Shown in pieces: positions 1 through 13,400 of a stretch of 64,000 nt of DNA (positions within the stretch are counted from its first letter, which is position 1; each line of letters starts with the position of its first letter). Source of the stretch: Nelumbo lutea (lineage: Eukaryota; Streptophyta; Magnoliopsida; Proteales; Nelumbonaceae); NCBI GenBank assembly GCA_022828595.1, contig JAKGHH010000002.1, positions 111,054,855 to 111,118,854 on the forward strand. The letters run 5' to 3'. Below the pieces are notes generated by a model, which saw nothing but the letters and a program-made list of their open reading frames with translations, ran no database searches and was not told where the DNA came from. The translations under genes and the position numbers were made by a program.

Positions 1-1262
1 TGTTTGTTAAAGGAGCTCTTCCCCTCCTTATATTGGGTTTCTTTGTACAACAATGAGTGTTTGTCAAGATTCGTTGTTCCTCCAATACATTCAGTGGGCC
101 TTAGGTGGGACTTTGGTTTCTGTAGAGGTCTTAGGGATAATGAACTTTTGGCTTGTGCTAACTCCCTCAGGAGTTTTTCTTGGACCCCGGTAAACCTGAT
201 AAGCATATTTGGGCCCCCAACCCCAAGGGTTTGTTTTCTTATGCTTCTTTTTTCAAGACCTTTCGTGATTCCTTAGCTTCTTCCTTTCCCTTTAAAGAGT
301 TTTGGTGTAGACCCATTCCACAGTAAGAGCTTTTTGCTGGGAAGTAATTCACAGGAAGATAAATACTATGGACTTTCTACAAAAGAGAAGACCTAATTCC
401 TGTCTCTTCCCTATGTGTCTTATGCGGGTGGACTTTACCAATAGAGGTTAATATGTTATTTGATCCCTCCATATTTACTTGGCCAAAGAAAATAGGGAGG
501 ATAATGTGGAGATGTGTCAGTGCAGCCTTGATTTGGACCATCTGGGAAGAGAGGAATGCAAGAATATTCTTAGAAAAGGAGAGAAGGAAGAAATCAGGAT
601 TTATGTGATGGTTAGAGCCATTGGATCAAAACTTTGGAGTTGTTTTTCAAGTTTTCTTTTGATGATATTTGGAGGAATTGGGAAGCAGTTGCTAAAATCT
701 CTAAGAGAAAGGACAGAATGGAGGTCGTTTGGGCTCCACCAATTTAAGGTTTTGTTAAACTGAACTTTGATGGGAGCAACTAAGGTAATCCTTGCCCTTC
801 TGGAATAGGAGGGGTTTTGAGAGATGGAGAAGGTAAATTTATAGCACTTTTTGCTGGCCCTGCGGGTATGGGTGACTCAAAGCAGAAGTGCCAGCTGCAA
901 TCCAAGGGGTGTAGATAGCTAGTGAGCTAAACTTGACAAATGTGGTGATTGAAGGGGACTCAGAAGTGGTGATAGAATGGCTAAAAAAATCTAGAGTCTA
1001 TAATTTGGTGCTAAAAGACTAAAATGAAAAAATTTACATGGTTAACCAGGAATATGAATTTGAAGATATAATGGGTGAGGAGATCAGCAAATGGGATGGC
1101 GGATGCTTTGGCTATGCAAGGGGTGGAGAGGTCTATTTTGTTCAGGCACACTTGTAATGCGATTTCTTTTTATGCATGAGAGGTGGCAGCTTGTGCCTCT
1201 CTAAGGGATGGTCTTAAAGATATTATATAAAGTTTTTTAATAAAATTCACTTATTTATCAAA
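1..1262 (+). mobile_element. L1-type LINE, 3' part (zinc-finger and RNase H remnants)
   Basis: The 5' side leaves the window. Bases 4-276 translate to a zf-RVT-region stretch (LFPSLYWVSLY, WDFGFCRGLRD) that matches the antisense LINE at 3359-4138. From about 650 there is an RNase H domain with IWRNWEAVAK, a first motif LNFDGSN and IEGDSEVVIEW, but in-frame stops and frame changes interrupt it. A 3' UTR with an alternating CTTGTGCCTCTC motif ends in TTTAATAAAATTC and an A-rich tail near 1262, just before exon A. It is a dead copy. Confidence 0.8.
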
Positions 1263-1305
1263 AAAATTAAAATATGTGTTTACTTGTATTCTGCATTTTC
1301 TACAG

Positions 1306-1401
1306 ATGGAAACGGCTAGTGCAAGTAACGCAACCAGATATTATGTGATGGCTGTTACTCCAACACGGCTCTATTCCTTTACAGGCATTGGATCACTGGA
1401 T
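1306..1401 (+). CDS. VPS18: VPS18 exon A
   Basis: Acceptor TCTACAG precedes base 1306 and donor GTAAGT follows at 1402. The exon has 32 codons in phase 0, beginning METASASN and ending TGIGSLD. It belongs to the beta-propeller region. Intron 1 (7,714 bp) follows and carries Copia-1 and its nested insertions. Confidence 0.95.
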
Positions 1402-4400
1402 GTAAGTAATTGATAAAAAAATAATTGGATGTAAGTATAAATTAGCATTACGTCTGTATGTAGACAGCTTCACTTGATTATGGATTTAGGTTATGTAGAT
1501 TGACAAATGAATATGATACTGGATCTATATGGGAAATGATTTCAATAACTTTTGTGTAGTGTACCCTTTATAAAATTCTTTCTCTAATTAAAAAAGCTGT
1601 TTGAAAGCTGCTGACTCTTATTTTATGGTTGTCCATTTTTCATGGCAACCAAATTACCTTGTTAACTAGTTTGTTTCTCTGTAAAAATCTTATTCCTAAT
1701 AAGAAGTTAGGCATACAGTTCTGGATAATTGCTTACAATTGGCTTGTCATCTAGTTCTTAATGTCTTTTTTTTTTGATAAATGAATACTTTATTAATATC
1801 AAAAGGTTCAAAAATTACAAGTGACCCTAGGAGAGACACATGATGCGAACTCTCCTTATAACATAATTAAAACATTTCAGATTACTGATGTTAAAGATTA
1901 CAACTAAGTCCGGTAGCTAAGATGGTAATTCTGTCACAACCTTCCTTTGCGTTTACATCAGGTAATGGTAATTCTGTCACAACCTTCCTTTGTGTTTTTT
2001 TTTTTTGATAAATGAATAATTTATTAATATCAAAAGGTTCAAAAATTACAACTTTACAAGTGAGCCTAGGAGAGACACATGATGTGAATTCTCCCTATAA
2101 TATAATTAAAAGATTTCAGATTACTGATGTTAAAGATTACAACTGAGTCCGGTAGCTAAGATGGTAATTCTGTCACAACCTTCCTTTGCGTCTACATCAG
2201 ATAATGGTACTTCTGTCACAACTTTCTATTTGTCCTCTCATTCCTCAGACTGTCCTTGGATAATAGATTCTCGAGCCTTGAACCATATGGTGGGTAAGTG
2301 CATTTGTTTTCAATCTTATCATTTGTTATCTGGTCGGGACAAGGTGAGACTTGCTAATGGTTCTTTCTCCACCATAGCTGGTCAAGGAACCATCTCCCTT
2401 CCTCTTGGACTCACCCTTTTTGATGTTCTACATGTTCCAAAACTATTTATAAATTTGTTTTTTTTTTCGATGAATGATAATAAATTTATTAATTCAGAAG
2501 CAGATTTAGAGTGAATTCATACAACGTTCCAGGGAGAGGCGCGAGCTGCAGCCCCTTCTTGAATCTTACAAGTAAACTAGGAAAGAAAAGCAAGAATCAC
2601 AACTGAGCCCAAAACAATTATTCCTTATTTACCCCTTGCTTAGCTAACACATCTGACAAAGTATTTGCTGATCTCCCCACCCACTGTACAGTGACCAACA
2701 TATTCCTTGTCAACCAACTAAATTTCTTCATTTCATTCTTGTAACGCCACATAGCCTCTTCAGGATTTTTCAACCAACCCACCACCACTTTGGAATCCCC
2801 CTCGATTGTTAGGTGTTGTACCCCCAGCTGGTTTGCAAATTGCACCCCTTGTACAACAACTAAAAGTTTTGCCCTGATGGAGTCCCCAATTCCCAAGGGT
2901 CTTGAGTAGAGCAACAAAATCTCTCCCTTCTCATTTCTCAAAGCACCCCCATTCCGGATAATCCTAGATTACCCATGCTACTTCCATCAAAGTTCAACTT
3001 CAGTGAGCCTTCGGATGGAGGAGACCATCTTGTAATTGAATTGCCCTTTAGAGATGAACACCTCGCTACTGCTGACCAATTTCTCCAAAGGTCATTAAAG
3101 GAGAATTGATGAAAGATTTCCAAGGTCTTCAGCCAAGGTATTGACCTATTTAACACAGTCTTTCAATTCCCAACTGCTCATTTCCTTTTCTTGAAAAATT
3201 CTAATATTCCTTTCTTCCCAAAGAGTCCAAATCAAGGTAGCATGAGCACATCTCCACATAATTCTCCCTATTGTTGTAGTCCAATAAAAGGTAGAATGGT
3301 TGAAGAGCATGTGAACTTCTGCTGGTAGACTCAAACTACTCCCAAACAACGAAAGTAGCTAAGCCCAAAGGTCTGCAGAAAAGGGACAAGATATTAATAG
3401 GTGGTAACAATCCTCACCGTGAGCTCCACAGAGGATACACCAATTAGGAGAAATATAGAGGAAAGGTCTTCTCTTTTGTAGGTTATCTAGAGTGTTTACT
3501 TTCCCATGGAATACTTCCCAAATTTCTTTTGACGGAAAGGGTTGGTGAGTAGAAAGTTGAGAGAAGGACTTGAAGAAAGAAGCACAAGTGAAGGTTCCTT
3601 TGGGTCTAGGAGTCCATACCTTCTTATCTGGCTTGGAGGGATCCAAACAAACCTGATTAAGACAACCAAGCAAGACAGAATGGGATTCAATTTCATCATC
3701 CCTAAGTCCTCTACGAAACCCAAAATCCCAAGTAGGATCTAATGGTGTTCCCAAAGGTGAGACAAATTTTGAGACCACCTCTTTTTTGTACAAAGAAACA
3801 GAAAATAGCGAAGGGAACAAATCCTTTAAAGGTGTGTCTCCTACCCAAATATCCTCCCAAAAACGAATTGTGTTGTCAGAACAAACTTCATACCTGATAA
3901 AATTGAGGAATTGAGGAAGGGTGTTGTGAATGGCCTTCCAAGGTGCCAATAGGTTAGTTTGCCTTGATACACCGGCATCCCATCCATTCTCTGACCTCCC
4001 ATGAATGCTTCCCACCACCTCATGGCACAATCTCTCTCTTTCCAATGGCCATCGCCATAACCATTTCCCTAATAGAGCTTGATTTTTTCTAGTTACCCTC
4101 CCAAGTCCCAAACCCCCCTCTTCTTTACTTCTGCACAATTTCCCAATTAACCAAGTGATCCTTTTTTTCTTGTCCCGGCTCCCATAAGAAATCTCTCATA
4201 AACTTCTCTAGTTTCCTAGCTTCCCTAACTGGTATCCTAAAAACAGACAAAAAATAGGTAGGTAAGTTAGCCAAGGTAGCTTTTATTATGGGAATTCTCC
4301 CTCTTTAAGAGACATAATTCCTCTTCCATGAGGCTAATCTCTTCTCAAAGTTTTCTATCACTGGGGTCCAAAATCTACTCTCCCTAGGATTTACCCCTAA

Positions 4401-7400
4401 AGGAAGCCTAAATATGACATAAGCCAAGCAGAGGTGGAACACTCTAGACACTCCGCAATAGCCTCGACCTCCCCTACCTCCAAATTTATACCCGCTATGC
4501 AGCTCTTTTCCAAATTTATTCTCAAATTAGAAATACTTTCAAATCCTTTGATTAACTCCTTTAGGTTTGCTACCTTTTCGCTAAAACCTCCTTCACAAAA
4601 GATCATTAGGTCATCTGCAAACTGAAAGTGGGTGACAGGGACTTGGTGTCTCCCTACTCTCCAACCCCTAATGGCATCTTCACTGTCAGCCTTAGTAATG
4701 ATCCTACGAATCACATCAGCTACTAAGGTAAAAAGGAAGGGTGAGAGTGGATCCCCTTGCCTAACATCCCTTCAAGCTGGAAAAAAGTCCCTCACCATAC
4801 CATTTACCAGAATAGAGTAGTGACAAGTAATGATACACGAAAAAATCCAACTACACCACTTGTCCCCAAATCCATAGTTTCGCATAACTTCTAATAGAAA
4901 CTCCCAGTCCACCAAATCATAGGCCTTTTTAAGATCCAATTTACAAATGAAACCTCTTACTAGACCTTTTCATTTCCTCCACACACTCATTCACAATTAA
5001 GATCTGATCTGTTATTTGTGGCCCTTGAATGAAAGGCCCCTGGATTTCACTAATGATAGAAGGGAGGATTGTTTTGATCCTCAACGAGAGCAATTTAGCC
5101 AGAATTTTATAGATGCTTGTCACCAAACTAATAGGTCTATAATCTTTTGGGTGGTTGGCATCATTCTTTTTAGGTATCAAGGCCAAAAAGGTGGCTTTAA
5201 TTCCGGGGCTTATAATGTGATTGTCTGCAAATTCCTTAAAGACTTCAACTAAATCCTCTTTCAACACCTCCTAGTAGTCTTGATAAAAACCCATTGTAAA
5301 GCCATCTGGACCTGGAGCCTTGGATCTATCCATTAGAAAGATATCTTTCTTAATCTCTTCTTCTTCAATCCCTTTCCAGCCACCTTGCCACTCCGTCATC
5401 ATTTCTTGGCCATTCCACCCCTTCCACAACTGCTCTCTCACTCAAAGGGCTTCTATAAATCGATTTGAAGTGGTCTACAAATTTTCTGGCTATGTCATCC
5501 TGGTTGGTAATCACCTCCTCTCTTATCTCTAGCTTGGTCACAAGATTCTTTGTTCGTCTCCCACTTGCCAAATCATGGAAAAATTTAGTGCTCACAAGCT
5601 CTGTCACAAGATTCTTTGTTCTCTGTTAGTGGTATAACAAATTCGTTAAATTGCTCAGTAACCTTTTTCCCTTCTTGTGTGATATAGGATTTGGCCTCAG
5701 GGAAGATGATTGGTAGTGGTTGTATGGTGGATGGTCTTTACATGCTGGAGAACAAAGCTAGTCTTGCTGCTATTGAGTCCAAGAGTTTGTCTAGTAAGAG
5801 TCAAGTTTATTTATGGCATAGCCATTTGGGTCATTTATCTTTTGTATCGTTGAAAGTTTTGTTTCTAGATTTGTTCAAGTCAATTTCAGTGTTTGAACTC
5901 ACATGTCAAACTTGTCAATCGAGTAAGCATTGTAGAAATCATTTTACTTTAAGGAATAATAAATCTGATTTTCCTTTCTATATTCTTTATTCTGATGTTT
6001 GGGGCCCTGTTACTTTAACATTTGAGACTGGCTATAAGTATTTCATTACGCTTATTGATGACTACTCTCGATATACATGGGTTTATCTTATGAGGTCCAG
6101 AGATGAAGTACCCAAAATTATTAAAGATTTTCAACGACTGATATTCACTCAATTTCAAACGAAGATAAAAAAACGCCAAAGAGTACTTTCATAGTGATCT
6201 CATGGAGTTTTTTGCTTCGTGTAGATCCATCCATCGTAGCTCTTGTGCTAGAAGCCCCCAATAGAATGGTGTTGTCAAAAGAAAAAATCGCCATCTCCTT
6301 GAAGATGCTCGTTGGTTACTTATACACATGAATGTTCTTAAACGTTTTTGGTTGGATGCTATGTTATTGTTGCCTATCTTGTCAACCGTATGCCGTATCA
6401 CTTGTTAGGGTACAAGGCCCCTCATCAGCTCCTATTTCCCAAGGATCCACTCTTCTCCGTTCCTATCTGTGTGTTTGGTTGTCGTTGTTTTGTTCAAAAC
6501 CTGTCTCCTACTCATGGTAAACTTGATCCCTAAACAATTCCCTATGTATTCTTGGGTTATTCTTCTTCTCGAAAGGGTTACAAGTATTTTGATCCTGTTT
6601 CCAGAAAATACTTTGTGTTTATGGATGTGCCCTTCTTTGAGAGTGACCCTTTTTTTTCCTTGTTTTTTCACAGGGGGAGAGTAAGGTGGAGGAGAAATGA
6701 GTTTAGGTTCTTCCAGTTTTTCCTAACCCTCCTCCGTTCCGTGTTTTTATTCGTCGTCTCAAGGGTAAGCTGAGTTCAAGAGCTGTGGAGCAACTTAAAG
6801 CTGTACCACCAAACACCAATAGATTCACCGGGGATAGATCCTATCCAACCAAGTACTCTTATTCGTATTGATGTTTCTGATCCTCTTGTACCACCAAACA
6901 TCCTATTTCCCATTTTGTTTTCTATGAGAACATCTCACCCTCTTCTTGTGCTTTCCTTTCTTCCATTGATAGTGTCCTTATCCCTAAAAATGTGGCAAAA
7001 GCTCTCTTAGTACCTTAATGGACAGATGCAATGAAAGAAGAGATAAATGCCTTACATAAAAATGGTACGTGGGAGTTAGTGGCTCTTCTTGAGGGTAAGG
7101 AACCAGTAGGATGTATGTGGGTGTTTATAGTGAAGCACAAGGCTGACGACACAATAGGACGGTACAAGGCTAGGTTGGTGGCAAAAGGGTTTACCTAGGT
7201 ATATGGGGTTGATTATGCAAAGACTTTTGCTCCAGTAGCTAAGATGAACTCCATCAGAGTTCTTTTCTCTCTTGCTACAAATCTTGATTAGGATCTTCTT
7301 TATCTAGATATAAAAAATGTCTTCATGAATGGAGACCTTGAGGAATAGGTGTACATGGTACAACCCCTTGTCTTTAGTGCCCAAAGCAAAGAGCTGAAAG

Positions 7401-10400
7401 TGTGTAGGTTAAAGAAGTCCTTGTATGGTCTAAAACAGTCACCTAGAGCTTGGTTCAACAAGTTCCATTTGGTTATGTAGCATATTGGCTACAAACAATG
7501 TTAGACTAACCATACATTATTTGTAAAAAGGGGGGATGGAAAGATTGCAGCCTTGATTGTGTATGTTGATGACATAGTGATCACGGGTGATTGGAAAAAG
7601 AATGGGCATTTGAAGGTTGAAGTATATACATATGCTGATTGGGCTGGATCAGTTGTTGACAGAAAGTCCACTAGTGGGTATTGTTCTTTTGGAGAACTAC
7701 GAACAGACCCATTGCAGAATTTTGATTTCCATTGCAGATCTACGGCATTTCAAAAGGTCAATTACCCCCACCCTATGCACCAATGCCCGCCCATGAATTG
7801 GCATCAATTCCGAGCTGGCACCTACCCCAGCTGTACTTTGTGCCTATGAATTCTGACCCTGGACTGAACCGTCATTCTCCCTTGTTCTTTTGTGGGAGGA
7901 AACCTAGTCACATGGAGAAACAAGAAACAAAGTGTGGTGGCTAGGTCTAGTGCTGAAGTTGAGTATAGGGCAATGTCCCATGGGGTGGTTGAAGCTATGT
8001 GGATAAAGAATTTGTTGAGTTTACTGGGTTTTCAAATTGGTAGCCCCGTGCCCTTGTATTGTGATAACAAGTCTGCCATCAACATTGTAGACAACCTAGT
8101 TTCTCATGATAGAAGATAGAACTAAACATATTGAAATTGACAAACACTTTATCAGAGAGAAGATTGTTAATGGGGAAGTGTGCACCTCATATGTTAGTTC
8201 TAAGGAGCAACTTGCATATATATTTACAATACATCACTCATGTCACAATGACTTATGTGACAAGTTGGGCATGATTGATGTCTATGTCCCAACTTGAGGG
8301 GGAGTGTTGAATATGTTAGTCTTTTCTTGAGTTTAGTGCTACAAGGGCACATATGTAATTTTATCTTTTTTATTATTGGAACGGGTTGCCCTAATATAAA
8401 TAACAAAAAGCCTGGCGCCGCCAAGTTATGTTTGACTCCAAACCTTTTTTCTTCTTTTCTCTCTCCTCTCTTCTCTCTTCTCCCTTCTCTTCCCTCATTG
8501 TTCTACGTGGGTTTACCAAGAAAACAATTAATATTATGTTTAATTTTTTTATTTATTGCATTTCTTTTGATTTTTTGGCATTTTTTGAAATTTCTGACAT
8601 TTTTTGATTTTTTATCTTTTTTTTTTGTATGTTTGCGCCTTGCTTCAAAAAGGTGCACACGCCTCACCTTGCACTTTTAAAACACTGCAATAATTAGGAA
8701 AATACAATAAATAATTACCAAAACTACAATAAATACAACAAAATAAATTTCAAAAAGTTAAGTAAATTAGTGACAGTCATAGTACATTGAATTAGATGAC
8801 TTAAAATTTTATTGAAAGTTAATTAAATTAGCTCCCAAATATTATTCTCCATTTTTTTTTTTGTATTTTAGATGCTAATTTAAAATTTCTTAGAGATATT
8901 GTATGCACATTTGACATATGTAGGTGATTTAGATTATTTATATAAACTTCCTGGTTTGTGCTCACAAATTGGGTCCTGTAATTGGAAGCTGTACATTTCT
9001 CTTATTTTGGTTATTTTTTAGTAAATACTGATCACTTTAAAAAGTATGTGTTAGGCATAGAAGAATGTGATCCTGATTTTCAATTCATGCTTATTTGTTC
9101 TTTTCACTTTTATAGACTGTATTTGCAAGTTATTCAGATCGAGCCGTGCATTTTATGGAACTCCCAGGAGAAATACCAAATAGGCAAGTGTTCTTTTTTC
9201 TGATTAATATTGTCCGTTGTGTGCAAAGATAATACATAATAGTTTCTCCTGTGTATTTTAATGATATGTGTATCTTCTTTTAGATCATAGTTTGCATATT
9301 TTATTGGCTTTAATTTGTTCCTTGGTGAATCAGCACAATGCTGATGTTTGGTTTCCCTGTTTGCACATCTCCATAATTGCCATAGTTTTAACAAAATTTT
9401 AATATTTTGATCACCAATCAGAAAATGAAAAGAAAAAAAGAGAAAGAAAAAACCATAAATTGGCGTATAGCACATACATGGTTCTGCTTGGAAGAGGATT
9501 AGTTGTAAAAGTACATAAAAGAAACCAAAATTTCATTTATCTTGTCTTAGAGTAGGTCTATTACAATATTTTAAAAAGTTTATCTAGTTTATGTCTTGAG
9601 GCTCAAGGCACATTCCTCCAACTGGTGTGGAGCCCAAAGTTTAGAAGGCCATTTAGGGATCAAGAAATTGAAGAATGTCTACTGCTGTTAGAGAATTTTC
9701 AATAAACTAATCTCTCTCTGTCTTCAAGGGATGGTTTGTTGTGGAAAGAGTGCAAAAATGGAAAATTCACTGTGAAATCTTTCTACTTGGCGCTGGTCCG
9801 GGAGCAGCTGGTATCTGATCAAGTGTAAGGAGTGTGGGGAAACACTATTCCCCCCCAGAGTGGAAGTGTTCACTTGGTTAGTGGCTTTGGGTAGCATCTT
9901 GACTTAAGATCATCTGAAGGGTAGAGGTTTTTGCATGACAAGCTTTTGCTATCTTTGCTGTTTGGATGAGGAGACAGGTTATCACCTTTCTACTCTTGCA
10001 AGATTGCCAATTTCATGTGAAGTTTTATTCCTTTCTTTTGGAATGAGTGTGTTCAACCTACAACTACAGCAGAGCTGTTTTCTTCCTGGCCAAGAATTAA
10101 TGGTTGCAAGAAAGCAAAGATTGTGTGGAGCTGTATCTATTTTGCAGTCTGCTGGGTTATTTGGAATGAAAGAACTGGAGACCATTTTGCAGTCAGAGTG
10201 GTTTCTGGTGCATCTAGAATTTCATCAGATTAGCAAAGCAGAATTGGGAGAGAACTTCTGGAATATTTTCGAGTCACAGACTTGTAATTTTGATCAGTTT
10301 CTTTTCCCTTAAAGTGTCTCATGTATTTTGGCTTTTTTTTTGTTAAGGCTGTGGTGGGGTGTTATCTTGACACCCCTCAGACTGTATGACTTCTCTTTTC

Positions 10401-13400
10401 TTTAATGAAATTTTTATTTTCATTCTTCAAGAAAAAGTATAGAACAAGACCAGTGTAGGAGAATGATGAGAATGGGGCTGTAGATGGGGAGGAAGGAGAG
10501 GACGATGACTGAAGTGAAGAAGAGATTACAATGGATGAAACCCATGTAACTGAAAAGGTCAATTGATTTGGAGAAGTTTGTGAACATAGAAATTGAGGCG
10601 AGCAAATCATTGGGTTTATTTTTCATAGGGGGTGAGGAATTCGCTGGGAAAACATTTAAAGAATTAGAAGAGAAATATGCAATGCCTTTGAGGAAGACTG
10701 ATGCAGGTTTTGAAGAAAAATTTTCAATGTCCAGAGATCAGCTAGACTTGCAGGAGTTGCCAATGAAAAGGGTGAAGATTTAGGTGAAGTTTAGTTTTTT
10801 GAGAAGAACACTGTGTTGGAATTGGAAGGGATTAATGAGGAGTCTAAGGATCTGATGGAGCTCAGAAAGGCTACTCTCATAGCAAGAAGATTCAGAAGTT
10901 AGAGAAAACATCAAAATGTCTTGGTGTCAAATGATTGCACTAAATTGAAAGGAGTCTACTTGGGATTGGACTAAAAAAGGAGGTGATGAAATCCAGGAAA
11001 GTCTTAAAGAAGTAGAGAGGTCTTGTTTTTTTTTAATTTTGTCTCGAGTTGTTGGATTGGCGGGATATATTGGGGGTTTGGTTTCTTTGTTTTTTTATGA
11101 ATAAAGATAAAATTTCGTTGATATAATAAATAATAAGTAACAGTTACAAGCATCCCAAGGAGAGGCGCAAGGTGCAGCCTCACATCTAATGAAAAAGCAG
11201 CAAGAGATTTACAACTGTGCCCAAAACAACCAGTCCCTCATTACCCCTTGCTTGGCTAAAGAATCAGCCAAACAATTAGCTTCTCTCCCCACCATTGTAT
11301 AACCAGATTCATATGTTGTGTTAGCCATTTGAACTTCATTTCATCTTTGTGGCACCAAATCACTGAATCCAGATTCTTTATCCAGCCCACCACCACCTTG
11401 GAGTTCCGTTCTATCACTAGGTTCTCCACATGCATCTCTTTTGCTATCTGGACACCTTGTAATACTGCATACAACTCAGCTTTCAACAAGTCTCCATTCC
11501 CCACTGGTGCTGAATAGAGTGCTATTAGATTTCCTTCCTTATCTCTTATGGCCCCTCCAATTCTAGAAGGATCTGGGTTGCCTTGACTACTCCCTTCAAA
11601 ATTTAGTTTCAAAAACTCTTCAAATGGAGGTACCCAAGCCAACCTTGTTTTAACTTTCTGCACTGAGCTTGAAGCCACCAGGTACCAGTTCCTCCAAATG
11701 TCATCAAAGGAGTACTGTCTAAGCAGATCCAAATTTAGTAGCCAATGTATAACTCTATTCATTACACAGTCTATAACTTGTTGTTTACTTCTCTCCTTCT
11801 CTTGGAAGATCCAAGCATTTCTTTCCTACCACAAGGTCCAAATTACTGCTGCTCTAGTACATCTCCACGTTAATCTTCCCCTCTTCAGCCATGCAAAAGT
11901 TGATGAACCAAACAACATCTTAATCTCCATTGGCATGTTCCACCTACACCTGAACAAAGTGAAGAACCAGTCCCAAATCTCTGCAGCAAAGGAACAGGAA
12001 AGTATTAAGTGGTAACAAGATTCACTATCAGATTTACAAAGAGTGCACCGATTTGGGGAAATACACAAAAAATGGTCCCTTCTTTTGAAGGTAATCCAGT
12101 GTTAATTTTCCCATACGCTACTTCCCAGCAAAAAGCCTTAACTTTAGGGGGAATTGACTGACACCAGACTTCTTTACAAGGAAAGGGTTGGTGGAGGGAG
12201 ATTGGCAAAGCGCATTGAAGAAAGAGGCACAATAAAAAACCCTTTTTCTCTCTCAGGTGACTTCTGGTAACCTTGTAAATTTTCTTTTTTTTTCTTTTAA
12301 TAAATTTGTTTTATTAACAAAAAAAAAAAAAAGAAATAGAAGACCGTCTATAGCACTTGTTAGAAGAAGCAATCTGTTGCAAGTTGAAGGGGCTAGAAGG
12401 GCTATGGGCAGACCAAAAAAGGGAATAGGTTGAAACTGTAAGAAATGATTCAATTGTTCATAATTTAACAATGGATAGGGAAATAAATAGAACTGAATGG
12501 TGAAACAGGATCTGTGTAGCCAATCCCATATAGTTGGGATTAATTATCAAAAAAAGTCCCATATAGTTGGGATTCATGACAACTAGGGTTGGCATCTAGT
12601 TGTCCAGGACCTCAGGTCTATGGAGCTTGTTTTCCATGCATTTGTTGTTCCTTGCTTGAGTACAATATTGTATAAATTGAAAAGAAATGGAATTGGTGGT
12701 GATGTAATCTTGTAGACTGCAAATACACATCCATATGCAAGAAGTTGTCATTTTTCACCCCTGCTCTAGTTGCTTTCTCAAGTGCTTGCTTGTTTATCCA
12801 TATTATGCCAATATTATTCAGTAACTCATTATTTTAGAGTACACTAGTTGAAGATGTTGTAATTACTTTGGATGAAGGATCGAGTGCAGGCCATTTTCGG
12901 TTTGGATTGTGAATCTTGTTAGATATCATTTTCTTCTGTTCTAATATATGTGGATAGCCAAGGCTAGCTAACCTATATGCGGTACTTGACACACTGCTGT
13001 ATATTATTCTTTATACATACTAAAATAAAATTTTACTGCTACTGATAAAAAATCTTGTTAGATATCTTTTGTTTTCACTTTTGAACTATAAACTCCCCTA
13101 TGATCTTTTTTCTGGTTGGTTACACCCTAAGAAAAAGAACAAAGGATTGAGGTTTGCTCTCTGTGTTTACTTGTAGTGAACTGCATTTCTTTATCAAGCA
13201 AAAGAGAGCGGAACATTTTGCATGGCTTTCTGGAACTGGCATTTATCATGGTGACTTAAATTTTGGAGCACAACATAGGTAAACCATTTTACTTGTTTAC
13301 CGTTTTTTTCCTTTGTTACTCTAGAAATACTTCCCTACCTACATCACTATCATGATTTATTGGTTATTATTATTGTTATCAGTGGTTATTTTGTTCTGAC

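Larger units (their letters stand above)
2457..5690 (-). mobile_element. LINE-3: 5'-truncated RNase H-bearing L1-type LINE inside Copia-1
   Basis: Read on the minus strand: a spacer after the endonuclease (5607-5365), reverse transcriptase (5267-4397), the zf-RVT region (4138-3359), RNase H (3156-2618), then a 3' UTR. The tail appears as oligo-T at 2457 followed by GATGAATGATAATAAATTTATTAA. The endonuclease and ORF1 are absent, so the copy is 5' truncated. It separates the Copia-1 protease from its pre-integrase domain, so it inserted after Copia-1. No clear target duplication is seen, and Copia residues at the break are missing. Confidence 0.88.
1921..8535 (+). mobile_element. Copia-1: 5'-truncated Ty1/Copia retrotransposon
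   Basis: The element has no 5' LTR and no gag. It runs from the protease, through the integrase, RT and RNase H, to a polypurine tract and 3' LTR. An antisense LINE (2457-5690) and a 190-bp insert (7692-7881) split it. The RT palm carries YVDDIVIT at 7560, then jumps to the RNase H region, losing about 130 residues. Many stops are present. Its RNase H and LTR resemble Copia-7 (57720-62480). Confidence 0.85.

Noticed and set aside
1306..1401. ATG at 1306 as the VPS18 start codon
   Set aside because: It follows a splice acceptor directly, and plant VPS18 has about 170 residues before this Met.
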